Assembly (NCBI RefSeq): GCF_000002985.6
Contig: NC_003279.8
Location: forward strand, 13,020,001 to 13,084,000
DNA from: Caenorhabditis elegans
Taxonomy: Eukaryota; Nematoda; Chromadorea; Rhabditida; Rhabditidae
Length of the DNA: 64,000 bases
Direction of reading: 5' to 3'
Within the stretch, counting starts at the first letter, position 1. The number at the start of each line of letters is the position of its first letter. The notes beneath the pieces are model-generated. The model was given only the letters and a program-made list of their open reading frames with translations. It was not told the origin of the DNA and did no database searches. Positions 13,175-25,646 of this stretch are shown piece by piece. Position numbers and translations under genes: made by a program.

Positions 13175-13350
13175 AATGGCTAAGGCTAAGGCTCAGGCCG
13201 GGGCTCAGGGTAAGACTCGGGCGTAGGCTTAGGCTCAGGCTTAAGCTTAGGCTTAGTCTCATGCTCATGCTTAGGCTTAGGCCTTGAGCTTAGCTTGGGT
13301 CTTGGGCCTAAGTATAGGATAAGGCTCAGGCTTAGGCCTAGGCTGAGTCT
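13175..13350. repeat. Degenerate interstitial telomere-like (TTAGGC)n tract
   Basis: Repeated GGCTTA/GGCTCA/TTAGGC hexamers run through this segment, e.g. GGCTTAGGCTCAGGC. TTAGGC is the nematode telomere repeat. A second tract lies at 13785-13900, so the two bracket the first exon of the CaaX gene. Confidence 0.85.
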
Positions 13351-13624
13351 GTAATTCCTCAAAATCCCCCATTTTTCCATAACTTTTCGCCCTTCGACCT
13401 CAATTTATTTGCTCATTGCTCTCTTTTCCCTCCATGCTGCTAGGAACTCTCTCCAACACATTAATTTAATGCTCATTTTTCCAGAAAACCAAGAGAGAAA
13501 AAGAGCCTTCATCAATTGTTGTGCTCAAAAACATCTGGTGGCAGCCATCGTCTTTCTGTCTCGATTGGACAAGGATTCTACTATAACAAAACACAGCAAA
13601 AGGCGCGACACGACACCCGATTCT

Positions 13625-16600
13625 ATGGCTTCAGTTGCCATCTCGTCGCCCCCGCTATCGCCACTTGGAAATAATAAGGATAAACGGTAAGGATTTCGTT
13701 TTATTTTGAGCAAATTTGATGGAAAATAGAAAAAAATGGGAAAAAACGACCCAAAATCGGGAGAAAAATCAATGAAGGTTTTGGCTTAGACAGGCTCAGG
13801 GCTAGGACTGGGCTGAGGCTTAGGCTTATAGTGGGCTTAGGCTTAGGCTTACGATTGGGCCTAGGCTTAAGCTTAGGCTTTGACTTAGGCTTAGGCCTAC
13901 ATCACTGAAGTTTTAGCATTAACATATGTACTTCTATCAAACGTGGCTTTTTAAAAGTGGATTTATACAAAATATTTAAAAGATTTGCATAACCTTCATA
14001 TCTTTTAGTATAAAACATTCCCAAATGCGGATGAAAACAAAATAACGGAACACCTCTTTCACTCTCTCCAACCAACACATTTTGATGATCAAATCGTAAC
14101 AAAAAAAAAGTGAACGCGCGTCCATCAATTCAGTCACCTTCTTGTGTTGGCTGTAAAGTCAAATAGTTTTTTCTCTTTTTTGATGTCTTCTTTATACTGT
14201 ACAGTTGGTTGAGTCTAAGGGAACTTTGTAGTTGATGCCACCAACTTGGTGGTAAGCTTGAGGTCTACCGGAAATTAAATTTTGAATCTAAAATATTGTT
14301 TTTCTTATTGTTAAAAAAACACCAGCACTGAAATTTAAACCAAAGCGCAGAACATATACAGGAACTTATGCAGATATATCTTGATAGTTTGTAGTTTGTA
14401 GCTGAGTTCTGAATAAAAATTATTTTCTCTGAAACTCATATCTGTTCTGCAAATGTTTCTACCTTTAATCGGACTTTGCTCCCAAAAAACGCCCAGCACC
14501 TAGCACGCAGGTGATTTAACACAGAAAATCCAATTAACAATCTCATATTTTCCGGGAATTTTTCGCCGTATCAGATTAGAAGCTTTTGCCTTTTAGAGTT
14601 AGCCAGTTGGTTAAGGCTGTAGAAATTTTGGAAGGCTCTGATCTTTAAACCAACTTATGAACCCACCTACTTTCTAGGTAGCCTAGATTTTTTTAAAAAG
14701 TTAGGCCACCACAAAACTTTCTTTGGCCTAGCTGATTAAAACTCTGAAACATCCCTAATCCTACAATGCCTACAAAGATTTCCCATGCTTATACAATGAA
14801 GCACCCAAAAATTAGTACCGATTTCTCCTTTTACCTGCTGCGTCTATTTGCCCATCTACATCTTAATTTCGCGCACTTGACAAGCCTCAACCAGCCCACC
14901 ACAGGCAGGCCCTACCTGAATTCAAGGTCAAAATCATCATCATTTCCTTTTTCATTCGGAATCTCTCCCCTCTATAATTGCCATGCATACTTCATTTTTA
15001 TATTTATATACATATACACAGATTTACCTCATCGGTGTTCCCATTTATAGGTCTAGTGACTACAAACTACAATTGTCGTTAAGCCTCAACCAAGCCTGAC
15101 CACCAGTTTGTAGTTTGTAGTCTACCTGAGTTTTTAGAGCACCTCTTTAATGTAATTTCTTTAGATTTTTAATTTCTAGTTTGTATATTTGACTTTTTTC
15201 TTCATAACACTAATATAATTTCTGGCTCCAAACAGCAAATTTATTATTGTTTAAGCTTCTTACTTTTAGAATATCGAATGAGGAGTATTCTCAAACATTT
15301 TGGACTCGGAAAACGCAAGAAAACGTGAGGAATTAAGGTTTATGGGTTACCGGGGAATTCAGATACCTCTTAATGAATATGAAATGTGACAGATTTGGAA
15401 TTTTTAACATGTCAAGTACAAGTGTATTGTAAAAATACAAATTCGAGATGTTTTACACTAGCAAAGTTTTAGATTTTTAACTAAAATTAATTACGCTACA
15501 ACAGTTTACCAAAATTAAAATGAATACTATAATTTTTTTAACTTCAATCATATTTTTTGCAGAGTATCATTCGGCGATGATCACACATTTGTATACGAGA
15601 AGGAGGACGATGCGACGCCGTTAGTGCCAAGGCAGCCGTTTACCGAGTTAGTTTATTTTAATTTTTTGAAAAAAACTTCAAAAAGAACTGATTTTAATAT
15701 TTAAAACCCTTTTAACTAGAAACTTTCTGGTTGAAGCTAAGCATGTACCAGTGTTGTCACAGATTTTTTAAAACTTGGAATTGGGCAAACTTTTTTTTCA
15801 AATTCAAATATTAATGGATGATATTAAAAATATTAAACGTATGCAACTACACAAACCTACCGTACCACTAATCGTATTTCGGATTTTCGTTTTTGGAGCA
15901 AATGGTGGAATTTTTGTCGACATATTCGGCAAATCGGCAAATCGCCGGTTTGCTGATTTGCCGGAAATTTGCCGGTTTGCCGTTTGCCGAACATCAATTT
16001 GCCGGAAGTTTTTAGAGGGACTTTGTATAATACGGAAACACCTACAACTGTCCCTTTTTGAATTTTTTTTCCCGTTTTTTCTAGATACTTTCATAGAATC
16101 TGCTTACTTTTTGGAATAGATGTAGGAAATTTTGCCAAACCAAATTGAAATTCTGAAATTTCTAAAAAAAGGGCAAAACCACAATTTGTCGAAAATTTTC
16201 GGCAATTGCCGTTGTTCCTGCAATGTGCCAATTTGCCAAAAGTTTCAATTCCGACAATTTGCCGATTTGCCAGAAATTCCTATTCCGGCAATTTGCCGAT
16301 TTGCCGACTTGCCGGAAAAATCGTTTTTCGCCCACCCTTCTACTGTATTTCATTTCTCTAAAAGCTATGGTCATGAAATTGGTTGAGGCTAAGCTAGGAT
16401 TGCAGTTTTTAGTTAATTAAATACTTATAAATATTTATTGAAAACTTACCGTATTCCTAGTTTAGTATTGCTCCTTTACGATAGTTGTAGTTTGTAGTGA
16501 CTCTCAGCTGTTGCTCTTTCTTTCCCATTGTTAATTTTTTCTTTTTTGTTGTTACGAATCAGTGTCAGTTTAAGAAGTCTTGTTATCAACCCGTTTTTGC

Positions 16601-19600
16601 CACACACAACCCACCCAGAGATACCGGGAACAAGAGAGACATAGAGATGAAAAGACGGAAAACCGAGAGCGTGTATTTCTCTGCGTCTCTCTAGGTTTAA
16701 CGTATCTCTCTGCCAACCGGGCTGTGCTCTTTGAGAGGAGCTTCCCGACAAGTGAGAGAGAGAGTGAAGCTTTGGCTCAGTGAGCTTTGCCCAACACAGA
16801 TCCGCGCCCGGCGCAGTTTTGAGTTCTCCCCCACCCCCATTCACTTACTCGTTTTGTGCTCTTTTTTGTAGAGCAAACTGTTGTTTCATTTCAATTGCCG
16901 ATTTCGATGACTAAGTGAGTTTTTCCAGAATTAAAATTTTAGAGGGTTACTGTATTCAAAACAAAAGTTTTCAAAAATCCCAAAAATTTTTTTCTCAAAA
17001 ACAACAAAATTAATTCAAATTTTTTAAAAATTGATTCTTTTATGCTAATATAGCATTTAATTAGTAAAGTTTTATCTTGTAAATGACTGAAAAAATCAAG
17101 ATTCCAAAATTCGGAATTTTTCCAACTACTGTAACTTTTCCATTTTCTGGGATTTTTGGCTCATTTTTTTTTAATTGTAAAAAAAAATTCAAAAAAATTT
17201 TAAAAATTTGAAAAAAAAAGATTTTGAATTTTCGAAATTATTTTTCAAACTACTGTAACTTTGTCCATTTTTGAGATTTTTGGCTAAATTTTAGTGCAAA
17301 TTGTACAAAAAAATTTGAGTTTTATATAGTTATTAAAAAACTTATAACGAAACTGAAATTTTGGCGCAATTAAAAATTTTTTTTTTGAAAATTAGTGTTT
17401 TTTTCCAAAATTTTTTTAAGCTTCTTGGCTCAATTTTTGTTAAGATGTATATCGAAAATTGGTTAAAAACTGTGTGTAATTATAGAAAATATGACAAATT
17501 TCTAAGGATTTTTCAGTGTTTTTAAAAATTGAAAATTTTAAAAATTGTCCCAAAAAAACAGAAACAACTTTCTTTTTTTATTTTCACTTTTTCAAATGAT
17601 GCCATATTTCCCAAACATGTTATCATACTGAGCTGTTTTTCAAAAACTTTTCAAAAAGTTCCAAAAAACTGCTAAACCAAAGCCCAAACTTGTTTACCCG
17701 AACAAAAGAGATCCTTTGCGTGTTTTCCGGGGGTAGATTCTTTCCGTTTTCAATGGTCCCAACTCCCGAAAATTCAAAACAACAAACATACACACACACT
17801 GTTAAAAAACAAGTCATATTTGAGCCGCCCATGTTTCATTTTTTGCTTATTTATGTCTTCAAGCTTCGACAATTTGTGTGTCTATTGAGAAGAAGAAAGA
17901 CGTCAAAGTTCGGTTTCTCATGGGAATAGTCAAATAGTGTGGGAGACAACAAAATAGTGGAAAAATAATATCACTTTTTATATAAAGAAAGTGCTCTGAA
18001 CGAATTATTTTTTCACACGAGGGAACCTGTTGAAAAAAAAGGCAAAAGCTCAACCGGCTCCAAGGTTATTGGTAAATTTTCAAACCTCGGTAGGATATCG
18101 ATTTCATAAAGTTTTCGAAGTTTTCAAAATTTTCGGAAACTATCGAACATCGGGTGAAGAAACGAAGATAACTTTGAAATTTTCCCAGCAATATTAAGAA
18201 ATAGCACGTAAAAATGAGAGGTTTAGACATGTCAGGTGTCTAGTTTAAACTGCACTTCTTGCCGCCGGCTCACAGCTGTAAGGTTATATCAGGTTATTTT
18301 CTTTTTCGCCTCACCTGACACGACCTGAGATTTTGCAAATAGTTTTAAGGGTTTTAACATTCAAAGATCTTAACTTTTAAGTTTTAGTAGTTTTAGTAGA
18401 ACACCTTCAGAATTGGCAAAAAAATTTGAAAATTTTTTCAAAAATATTTGTTATTGTTTTCAAGCTACTGTAATTTCACCAATTTTTATTGCGCTTGAAA
18501 TTTTTTTAGATTAAACTAAAGTAGAAATAATTGCCAACAATTTGAGCTAAAAATTAGCAAAATATATCAAAAACTGAATGAAATATGGTAGTTTAAAAAA
18601 TTTAAAAAAAATTAAAAAACTTTTAGACTTTCTTGCACATCAAACTGCAATGGTTCTTAATATTTTGAGACAAAAACTGGCTCTAAATCTTTAAAATTGG
18701 CCCAAATACGATTGTTTGAAAAAGGTGTCCAAGAATTAAATAATTTTGTTGGCGTTTAGTTTCAGAGCTTGTAATCTATCAAAAAATGAAATGAGGAAGT
18801 AAATTTAAAGTATTTAAATTTAAACGTTAAATATTTTCCTACATTTTAAGTTAAAAATCAAGTAATAATCCTGAAAATCTAAAAGTCACAAAGATTTGAA
18901 ATTTTTTCTCCAAAAAATTTCGGTCAAAAATTGTTTTTTTCAAAATAATTTCAAATTCCAAAAACTTCCCGCCAAAAAATAGTTCAAATTGAAACCAGTT
19001 TCCTTAAACACTGCGCAACACACTCGATTAATATTTGTTGAATGGTGGTGGTAAACTGCAATTATATAATAAAAAACCAGCGGCAGCAGTAGAGGGGAGG
19101 GATGTATTATTTACTTTACTCTTCCCATTATTCTTTTCAATGTTTCACAAAAACTTTTTTTCTTCTCATTTCATTAAATAATAGATATACTTGTAAATAT
19201 TTGTTCTAGATCCAAAAAAATCTTCGTTTGTTTCAAAAAAAATTTGTAGAAAAATGAGTTTTAAAACCATGGGGAGAGAGTAAATTTGGTGAGGCTTAGG
19301 AATAGTTGTAGTTTGTAGTTTATCTTTATAGTCTATAAAAACAAGAAAATAACGTTGAATTTTTGTTCCAAAACTTGTTGGGCGAAAAATAGATTAAAAG
19401 TGACAGCAATTGTTCCGATTTTTCAATTTTTTTGTTCAAAAGAAACAAATTGCGGGGTAACTTGAACTTTGATGTCCTTTTTTGTGTCATTTTTCAATTG
19501 AAAAATCAAACAAATATCAACAAGAATTTCTCCCCATTTTTCTTCGATTTTTTGGATTTTTCTATTTTCTAAAAAATATTCCAAAAGAAAAATGGAAAAG

Positions 19601-22600
19601 TCATCAGCAGTGAGAAGGTGAGAGGTTTAGTTCGTCATATACATTTTTCCAACTATAGGATTAAAATCTTGGTTTTTTTTTGTAGAAAAATGTCGAAAAA
19701 AAACCAAAAAAAAAAACAATTTCGCAATTTTTTGGTTGAGGCTCTGCAAATTTTTTTTTTAAATTTCGAAAAAAAATTTCAAAAAAAATTGTTTCAAAAA
19801 TGTTTAGAAGCACCGAATTAATTTGTTTCTTTTTCTGCATTTTTTAAAATTTTTTTCTGCAATTCACATAAAAAAATAAATAAATTGTTAATTGCGGAAA
19901 AATTTAGAAAACAAAATTTTGAAATTTTTTTTCAAAAAATTAAAAATTAAGAAAAAAAAGTTAGATTCAAATAAAAATTTTTTTGTGAAAAACGAGGGAA
20001 TGTAGGGGTTTTAACTGTGCAACTTCAAGAAAATCTTATTTTAAACCGAATTCAAGATTTATGGAAGTTTTTGAGAAAAAAAATTTGAAAAAAATTTTCC
20101 TTTTTTTTCCAAAAAAAAAGGTTCTTAAAAATGTAACTTGATTAAAAAAAATTGTTAAATCAAAATTGGTTAGCTGACATTGAAAAACACCAAAATTCGG
20201 TAAAGGCTAAACGACAACAACGATTACAACCCTACCTACCTACTATACCTACAATCTTGCCTATCCCTAGAACCTGGCCTCATCCTAGATGATTTACTGA
20301 TTAAAAAAACAGTTTCGACTCAGAAACTTGTTAAAAATCTTAGTTTAGGTCTAGTTCAAGATTTGTGAAATTTGAAAAAAAAAACAAAACAATTTTTTCA
20401 AAAAAAAAATTGTTCTCGAAAAATGCTGAATTTGTTTTCTAAAATAATTTTTTTTTTGAAAATAAATTTGCTGATTCAAGCTTCATATACTGACTGCATA
20501 TTAAGCCAATATCCCATTTTCAAAAAAAAACCATACCAACACCCTACATCTCTCGCCAACTCTCTCTGCATCTCTCGCCAACTCTCTTCATTTCATACAC
20601 TATCTCATCTCTCTGTTAGCCTCTGGACCTCTGGGGAACGAATGGGTCGGCATATGCATTCTAATTGCATTCGTCCTGCTTCTCTAACCTCCCTCACCCC
20701 CTCTCTATCCCTCTCTCTGTGAAGCTTCACCCATTCTGCCATTCGGACCTCATTTTGTTGTGCTCGGCACATACATACATACACACACATGTCTCTTTTG
20801 GCGCACACATTTTCATGTTTGTTGCACTTTTTTGGAAGCTTGAACCGACCAGCTATGATTGCTCTAGCCTTCTTTATGTCTACCTAAATTTTTGTAATTT
20901 GTAGTCTGCTAGGCTGTATCGTTTAGGATTTTTTTATTCAGGATGTAATTTTTTTACTTATGTACAGAAGTACATATTAAGTCTAAAAATTAATTTTCTG
21001 AGATTTTATGAAATTTGAATTTCGAATCTAAAAATTTTACCAATTTTTTGGTTGCACTTTTTGGGAGCTTGAAACCAGTCACTCTGAGCCTCAATAAACT
21101 TTTGTAGTTTGTAGTCTATCAGGCTCTACCGTATATTATTTTTTGAACGAAATATAAAAATTAACTTTTAATTTACTCCAAGTTTAAAGCTTGAATCTAG
21201 ATATGTAATAATTTTTTTTGGAAAATTCGAAAAAAATTTCCTATTTTCAGGGCAAAAAATTGTTTGCAATTTTTTTTCCAAATTTACGATTAACTCGAAT
21301 TATCTATAAATTAAGGTTTTTGAACAAATTTTAGAGTAAAAAAATTGACTACCATCCAAAAGTTAGCAACATCTTACTTTAAAAGATTAAAAAGGATTAA
21401 AGGACGATCCGATCCTTCAAGTGCTCTTAAATAAAAATTCCAAAATTCCAATTTTCCGAAATTGAGCCACAAATTCACAAAGCTTTTGGAAAACTTCTCA
21501 ACCAAAAACGAACTTTCTAGTTTGTAGTCAAACCCCCGATTTTTGCAAGATTACAAACTACAACTCTCCCAGCCTCACCCAACTTTCCTTTCTAGCAGTT
21601 TTTATCGAATTTTCCCCCGGATTTTTTCCACATTTTAGTCTCGAAGACGCTTCCTCCGAAAAAAAGAAGAAAAGTCGTTCAAAACTAATCCCAGAATGAG
21701 AAAAAGGCGAAATTCCTCTCTTTTCCTCCCATTCATTCATTCATTCTGAAGAGAAAAGGGTCGTCCCCAGTCTCCCAAAACCCCTCTCGAATTCCTAGTT
21801 TCATTGAATTGGCGGCGAGTAATTTAATTAGAAAAGTATATTTAAAACGCCACAAATAGTACAGATGTGGCCACATTTTTCTTGAGTAATGAGTAGAGAT
21901 TTAGTAGACTACAAACTACAATTTAGCTTCAACCAATTTCAAGGAAAAAATTTGTTTAGGAGCTTTTTTTCATTTGAATTTTTCAGAAATTTGGAAACAA
22001 TAAAAAATTCAATTTTTTTGGAAATTTAGAAACGCCTTTTTTTTTTGAAAAATTTGTTTTTTTTTCTTTTTTCAAACATAAACTTTCAAAAAAATTCACC
22101 AAAAAACTAAATAATTTTTTTGGAAAATCTTCCACTTCTAACGGAAATTCTAACTAAAATGTTTCAATTTTTCCCTGAAAATTTCAAAAAATCTCATTAA
22201 TTTTCAGGTTTCTTTCTCAATTTCTATTTCCTACGGCTTTCTTTTTTTTGTAAATGCGCGGCAGGTTTAGGTGATCAATCATGTGTGCACAATGAGCACA
22301 CATGCATTCACCAAATATGGAGCACCTGCCCCGTTTTTCGACAATTATCCTTAATCGGAAGTCATCAGAGGCTGTGCTCTTTGTCATTAAAATAATTGAT
22401 GATGTGCTTTTTGATTTTCGTTGACTCTAAGGATCGGCTTCGTAGTTTGTAGTCTCTGAGCCTCAACCAAGTTGAAATTTTTTAGCTCGAAAAATAGCAG
22501 TATTCTATCCTTCATTCTCATCATAAATTTTTTCTAAGATTTTTGTAGTTTGTAGTCTATGAGCCTCACCCAATTTCACTTAATTTTAACCGCCCCCAAT

Positions 22601-25117
22601 TACCCCCCTTACAAAAGCATTTTCAACAATAAAAACCATCTGCCATTTTCCATTTTCGGAATTTTAGTACACATTTTCTCAATTATCCGAAAATGTCTCT
22701 TCTAATGGGTTTCGACACTGTGGAATTAGGCTCCGCCTACTTCCTGGGGGAAAATTTTGAAATGGCTGTATTTCAGCCAGTTTTCGAGGAAGTTTGCTGG
22801 TTTTTTATGTGGAAATTTTATAATTTTTATTAAGTCTTAAATGTGAATAGTGGCTTTAAAGTTTTAAAAATGAATTTTTAAAAAATTGTGAGAAAAAATT
22901 TTTAAAAAAAGTTTCACCGAAAATTCGTTTTCTTCTAGAATTCTTACTATTCCTCTAATTGCGGTATATTTTCAGACCAGACGCTCCAGTGAGCCGAGTA
23001 GTCGTCACATCGGATACCGTAATACCTGAAGCTCCGTCACCGATCCCGCCGCCGGCACAATTTGAGGAAGTTCGGAGAGTCGCGGTGTCACCACCATTAC
23101 CTTCTAAGTGAGTTTTATATTTGATTTGGTAAAAAAAAGTATTTGAATATTTGGAAAAAAGTCAGAAAAAGTTGGAAAAATGGGTTAAATTCCAGAAAAA
23201 AAAAAATTAAGAACTACAAACAAAAAATCTAAAATTTAAACTCCTTTTTTTCCATTTTTTTGTGAAACGTAAACTAAAATGAAAAACGATTTCTTTCTTT
23301 AAAAAACATTGAATTTTTGGTTAATATATATATTCTAGGCAAAAAAATCTCGAAAAACTAATATTTTTCAAAAAAAAAAAAAAAAACTTTAAAAAAAAAC
23401 ATTTTTTATTTAACGATTCTCATGATTTTTCCATTTTTTTTGGAAAAACTTTTGGTTGAGCTCAAAGAAACTTGTAGTTTGTAGTCTTGGAGCCTAAACT
23501 TGAAATTCTAAAAAACATTTGAAAAAAATTTCAGAACAATGGATTTGCATTTTCGGTAGGGTTTTTTTCTCGTGAAAATAGTGCAATTTTTGGGTTTTCT
23601 AGTGCTTTTTTGTTGAATATTTTTACACGTGGCATTTTTTTGTGTGGTCTCGAGACGAAAAGTGGGCGTGGCATATTTTCCCTTGGTTTTGGAGTTTTTA
23701 TCACATCATACAATACAAGTGGTTTAGTAGTTTTGTGCAATAAAAAATATATTGAAAAAATAGGATTTTTTTCCACAAATTTTTTTTTTGAAAATGTGGA
23801 ATTTTTTTTTCAGAAAAATGACCGACGCTGAAAATCCGTTCCGACCTGAGGAGATACTGTATCACGAGGTTGACCCAATTGTCGAACAATACCTGCACAA
23901 ACCATTTCCGCCGAGCAGGCCAGGCTCCGCACAGAATACACCCACAAAACAGCAGCATTTCACACAGGCGTGAGTTTTTTTTAATTAATAAATACTTATC
24001 TAGAAAACTTAAACTTTTTTTTTTAATTTTAAAAAATCAAAAATTTTGTGAGGCTATAAAACTTGCAGTTTGTAGTATAGACCATAACTAAAACTGTTAT
24101 TCGGAGGGTTTTTCTAATTTAATAAATATCATTCCAAAAATTGTACATTTTTCAATTAAAAACTACAAACTACACAATATTATAGTTTGTATAATGGTAG
24201 CCTTCTCCTGGAAGGAAATTTTTGCAAAAATTTAAACAGATTTTGCTCGAAAACTAGCATAGCTATCAAAAAAGTTGTCAACTAACAAAATGTTGAGCGT
24301 TAAATTTTTAAATTTTGTTAATTTTCCAGTTTTTGGTACGAAAACCTCAACGAGTTAAGAACCATAATTTCAAATTTTGCTTAAAAATCAATATAACTCA
24401 AAAACCATTAAAGATTTAAAAAAAGTTAACTGCCAAATTTCTCAGCACAAAATTCCACAAAGTTGAAAATTAATTCCTCTAAATTTTTATTATACCGAGT
24501 AGTGAGTTATGATAGAATAGCTCATAAAAGTTTGAAAATTTCCCTATAATCCTGAATATCTCAAAAGCTAACGCAGTTATCAAAAAGTGGTCAACTAACA
24601 AAATGATCTACACAAAATTTCCTACATTTTCTTAATAATCAACTTTTTCATACCTTTTCAAATTCCGAACATACACAATTTTTTCAAAAAAATCTTAATT
24701 TTTTATTTTACAGAGCCACACCACCACCAACAAATCACGAATCACCATTATATCTTCAAAATGGGTTAAGCAAAGAGCAATTGGTGCAGAATGAGAAAAA
24801 TGAGCACGGAAATCATTCGGAGCCACTTCTAGCTGAACACAATAGGTAGGCCGGCTGAAAAAGTGAAAGGTGCAAAAAAGTCTAAAAATTCGAATTTTAA
24901 AAAAATTTTTATTGATTTTTTCTTGAATTTCTCGATTTCATATAACAAGCCGAAAATTTTTTTTTGGTAAAATTTTTGTAGTTTGTAGTTTGTACTCTCC
25001 TCAACCAACACCTATTTTTTCAGAAATGAGGAATATGTCGAGGATCTTCCCCCAGCTGGCAAAGTCGAATTAATACATGTAAAGAAGAAGAAGTGCGGAT
25101 GTTGCTCAGTACAGTAA
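13625..25117 (+). CDS. Proline-rich protein with polybasic, multi-cysteine CaaX C-terminus
   Basis: I assemble six exons: 13625-13686, 15563-15646, 22976-23107, 23814-23969, 24714-24845 and 25024-25117 (TAA), giving 219 residues. All introns are GT..AG and all five junctions fall in the same phase (2). The ATG at 13625 is the first after a strong acceptor-like TTTTTCCAG at 13476-13484, probably a trans-splice site. The protein has no recognised enzyme domain. It is rich in Pro, Glu and Ser, with PSPIPPPAQFEEV and NPFRPEEILYHEVDPIVEQY segments, and looks largely disordered. It ends ELIHVKKKKCGCCSVQ. CSVQ fits a CaaX box for farnesylation, GCC upstream could be palmitoylated, and the four lysines would favour the inner plasma membrane; this tail layout resembles that of vertebrate paralemmins. 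I infer a lipid-anchored peripheral membrane protein. An AATAAA at 25206 lies 89 bp after the stop. I do not recognise a gene name. Confidence 0.85.
13785..13900. repeat. Second degenerate TTAGGC tract, in first intron
   Basis: Hexamers such as GGCTTAGGCTTA recur between 13787 and 13897 in the same orientation as the tract at 13175-13350. It sits about 100 bp after the first exon of the CaaX gene. Confidence 0.85.
15925..16330. repeat. CGGCAAAT palindromic repeat cluster (second locus)
   Basis: Same family as 3690-4150: runs like GGCAAATCGGCAAATCGCCGG at 15927 and CCGGCAATTTGCCGATTTGCC near 16284, here split into two patches inside an intron. Confidence 0.8.
16907..16914 (+). CDS. Candidate alternative first exon (ATG ACT AA) of the CaaX gene
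   Basis: Within the 7.3-kb intron a TTTTTTGTAG acceptor (ending 16871) is followed 35 bp later by ATGACTAA and then GTGAGT. Eight bases leave phase 2, exactly what exon 22976-23107 needs, so the isoform would start M-T-K-P-D-A-P. The 200 bp upstream contain CTGCGTCTC (16681) and GAGAG tracts, which would suit a promoter. No expression evidence. Confidence 0.45.
19592..19617 (+). CDS. Second candidate alternative first exon of the CaaX gene
   Basis: ATG GAA AAG TCA TCA GCA GTG AGA AG is followed by GTGAGA, leaving phase 2 and joining in frame to exon 22976-23107 as MEKSSAVRR-PDAP. There is no strong acceptor just upstream, so it would need its own promoter. A chance match is possible. Confidence 0.35.
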
Positions 25118-25205
25118 CCTGAGTGGCTCCGCCCAATTTAATTCCCCCCGCTAGCCCCGCCCACTCTATTAAGTCCCGCCCCCACTTTTTTCCCGATCAA
25201 ATTGA

Positions 25206-25211
25206 AATAAA
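25206..25211 (+). terminator. Poly(A) signal AATAAA of the CaaX gene
   Basis: Canonical hexamer 89 bp downstream of the TAA at 25115-25117, the usual C. elegans 3'-UTR distance. Confidence 0.6.
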
Positions 25212-25548
25212 TCAACGAATTTCTTCAAAAATATCCCAAACTAACTTTCGAACAATTTTTCATTTTTTTATAATTATGCCCCGCCCACTTCTTGGCTCTA
25301 CCACCACCCACTCATATTTTTTCATACTGTACCGGTGTCACAACCCTACCGTAATTCGTATAATCTGCTTGGCTTTTTTCCATCTAGACCACCGCCCACT
25401 TTTGTCACTGAGCTTTTTTTTACCCAAAAAAAATTTCGAAAAACTTCCCCTAACCAATCTAAGTCCCCGCCCCCACTTTTTTACAAACTTTGTATTTTTT
25501 TGTTTTTTAAAAGTTTTTTTGGTAAAAGTTTTTTTTCTGAATTTTTAC

Positions 25549-25646
25549 AAACTACAAACTTCAAGCTACAAACTACAAACTACAAACTACAAACTACAAA
25601 CTACAAACTGCAAGCAACAAACTAAAAACTACAAACTACAAACAAC
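25549..25646. repeat. ACTACAAA heptamer array
   Basis: Around twelve units of ACTACAA (reverse complement of the TTGTAGT repeat at 1-57) with small variants, about 430 bp after the CaaX gene stop codon. Confidence 0.95.

Larger units (their letters stand above)
3293..13624. other. About 10.3-kb stretch between pmr-1 and the CaaX gene: repeats and promoter-like DNA, no convincing gene
   Basis: I find no exon with good codon use and paired splice sites. The stretch holds CGGCAAAT palindromic repeats (3.7-4.15 kb), tandem ACATGGTGCATCGA repeats (4.7-5.5 kb and 12.2-12.5 kb), low-complexity A/T DNA (6.0-8.4 kb), tRNA-like repeats (about 9.9-10.15 kb and 11.3 kb) and telomere-like TTAGGC tracts (from 13.17 kb). 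The parts least masked by repeats are 8.5-9.7 kb and 10.2-10.6 kb. They contain CTGCGTCTC motifs at 9324 and 10298 and CT-rich DNA, and could be upstream regulatory sequence for the gene starting at 13625. Confidence 0.7.
15647..22975. other. 7.3-kb intron with repeats and possible internal promoters
   Basis: Contents: CGGCAAAT palindromes (15925-16010 and 16195-16330), CT/GAGA-rich promoter-like DNA (16500-16860), A/T low-complexity sequence (16.9-19.0 and 19.2-20.2 kb), CT-rich DNA at 20540-20800, and single GTAGTTTGTAGT copies. No exon of another gene is evident on either strand. Confidence 0.6.

Noticed and set aside
13053-13380. ORFs reading LSLSLSL or KPKPEPKP
   Set aside because: They are translations of the degenerate TTAGGC tract.
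22693-22833. 46-codon ORF starting MSLLMGF
   Set aside because: Short, with no donor that would join it to a downstream exon and no recognisable features.
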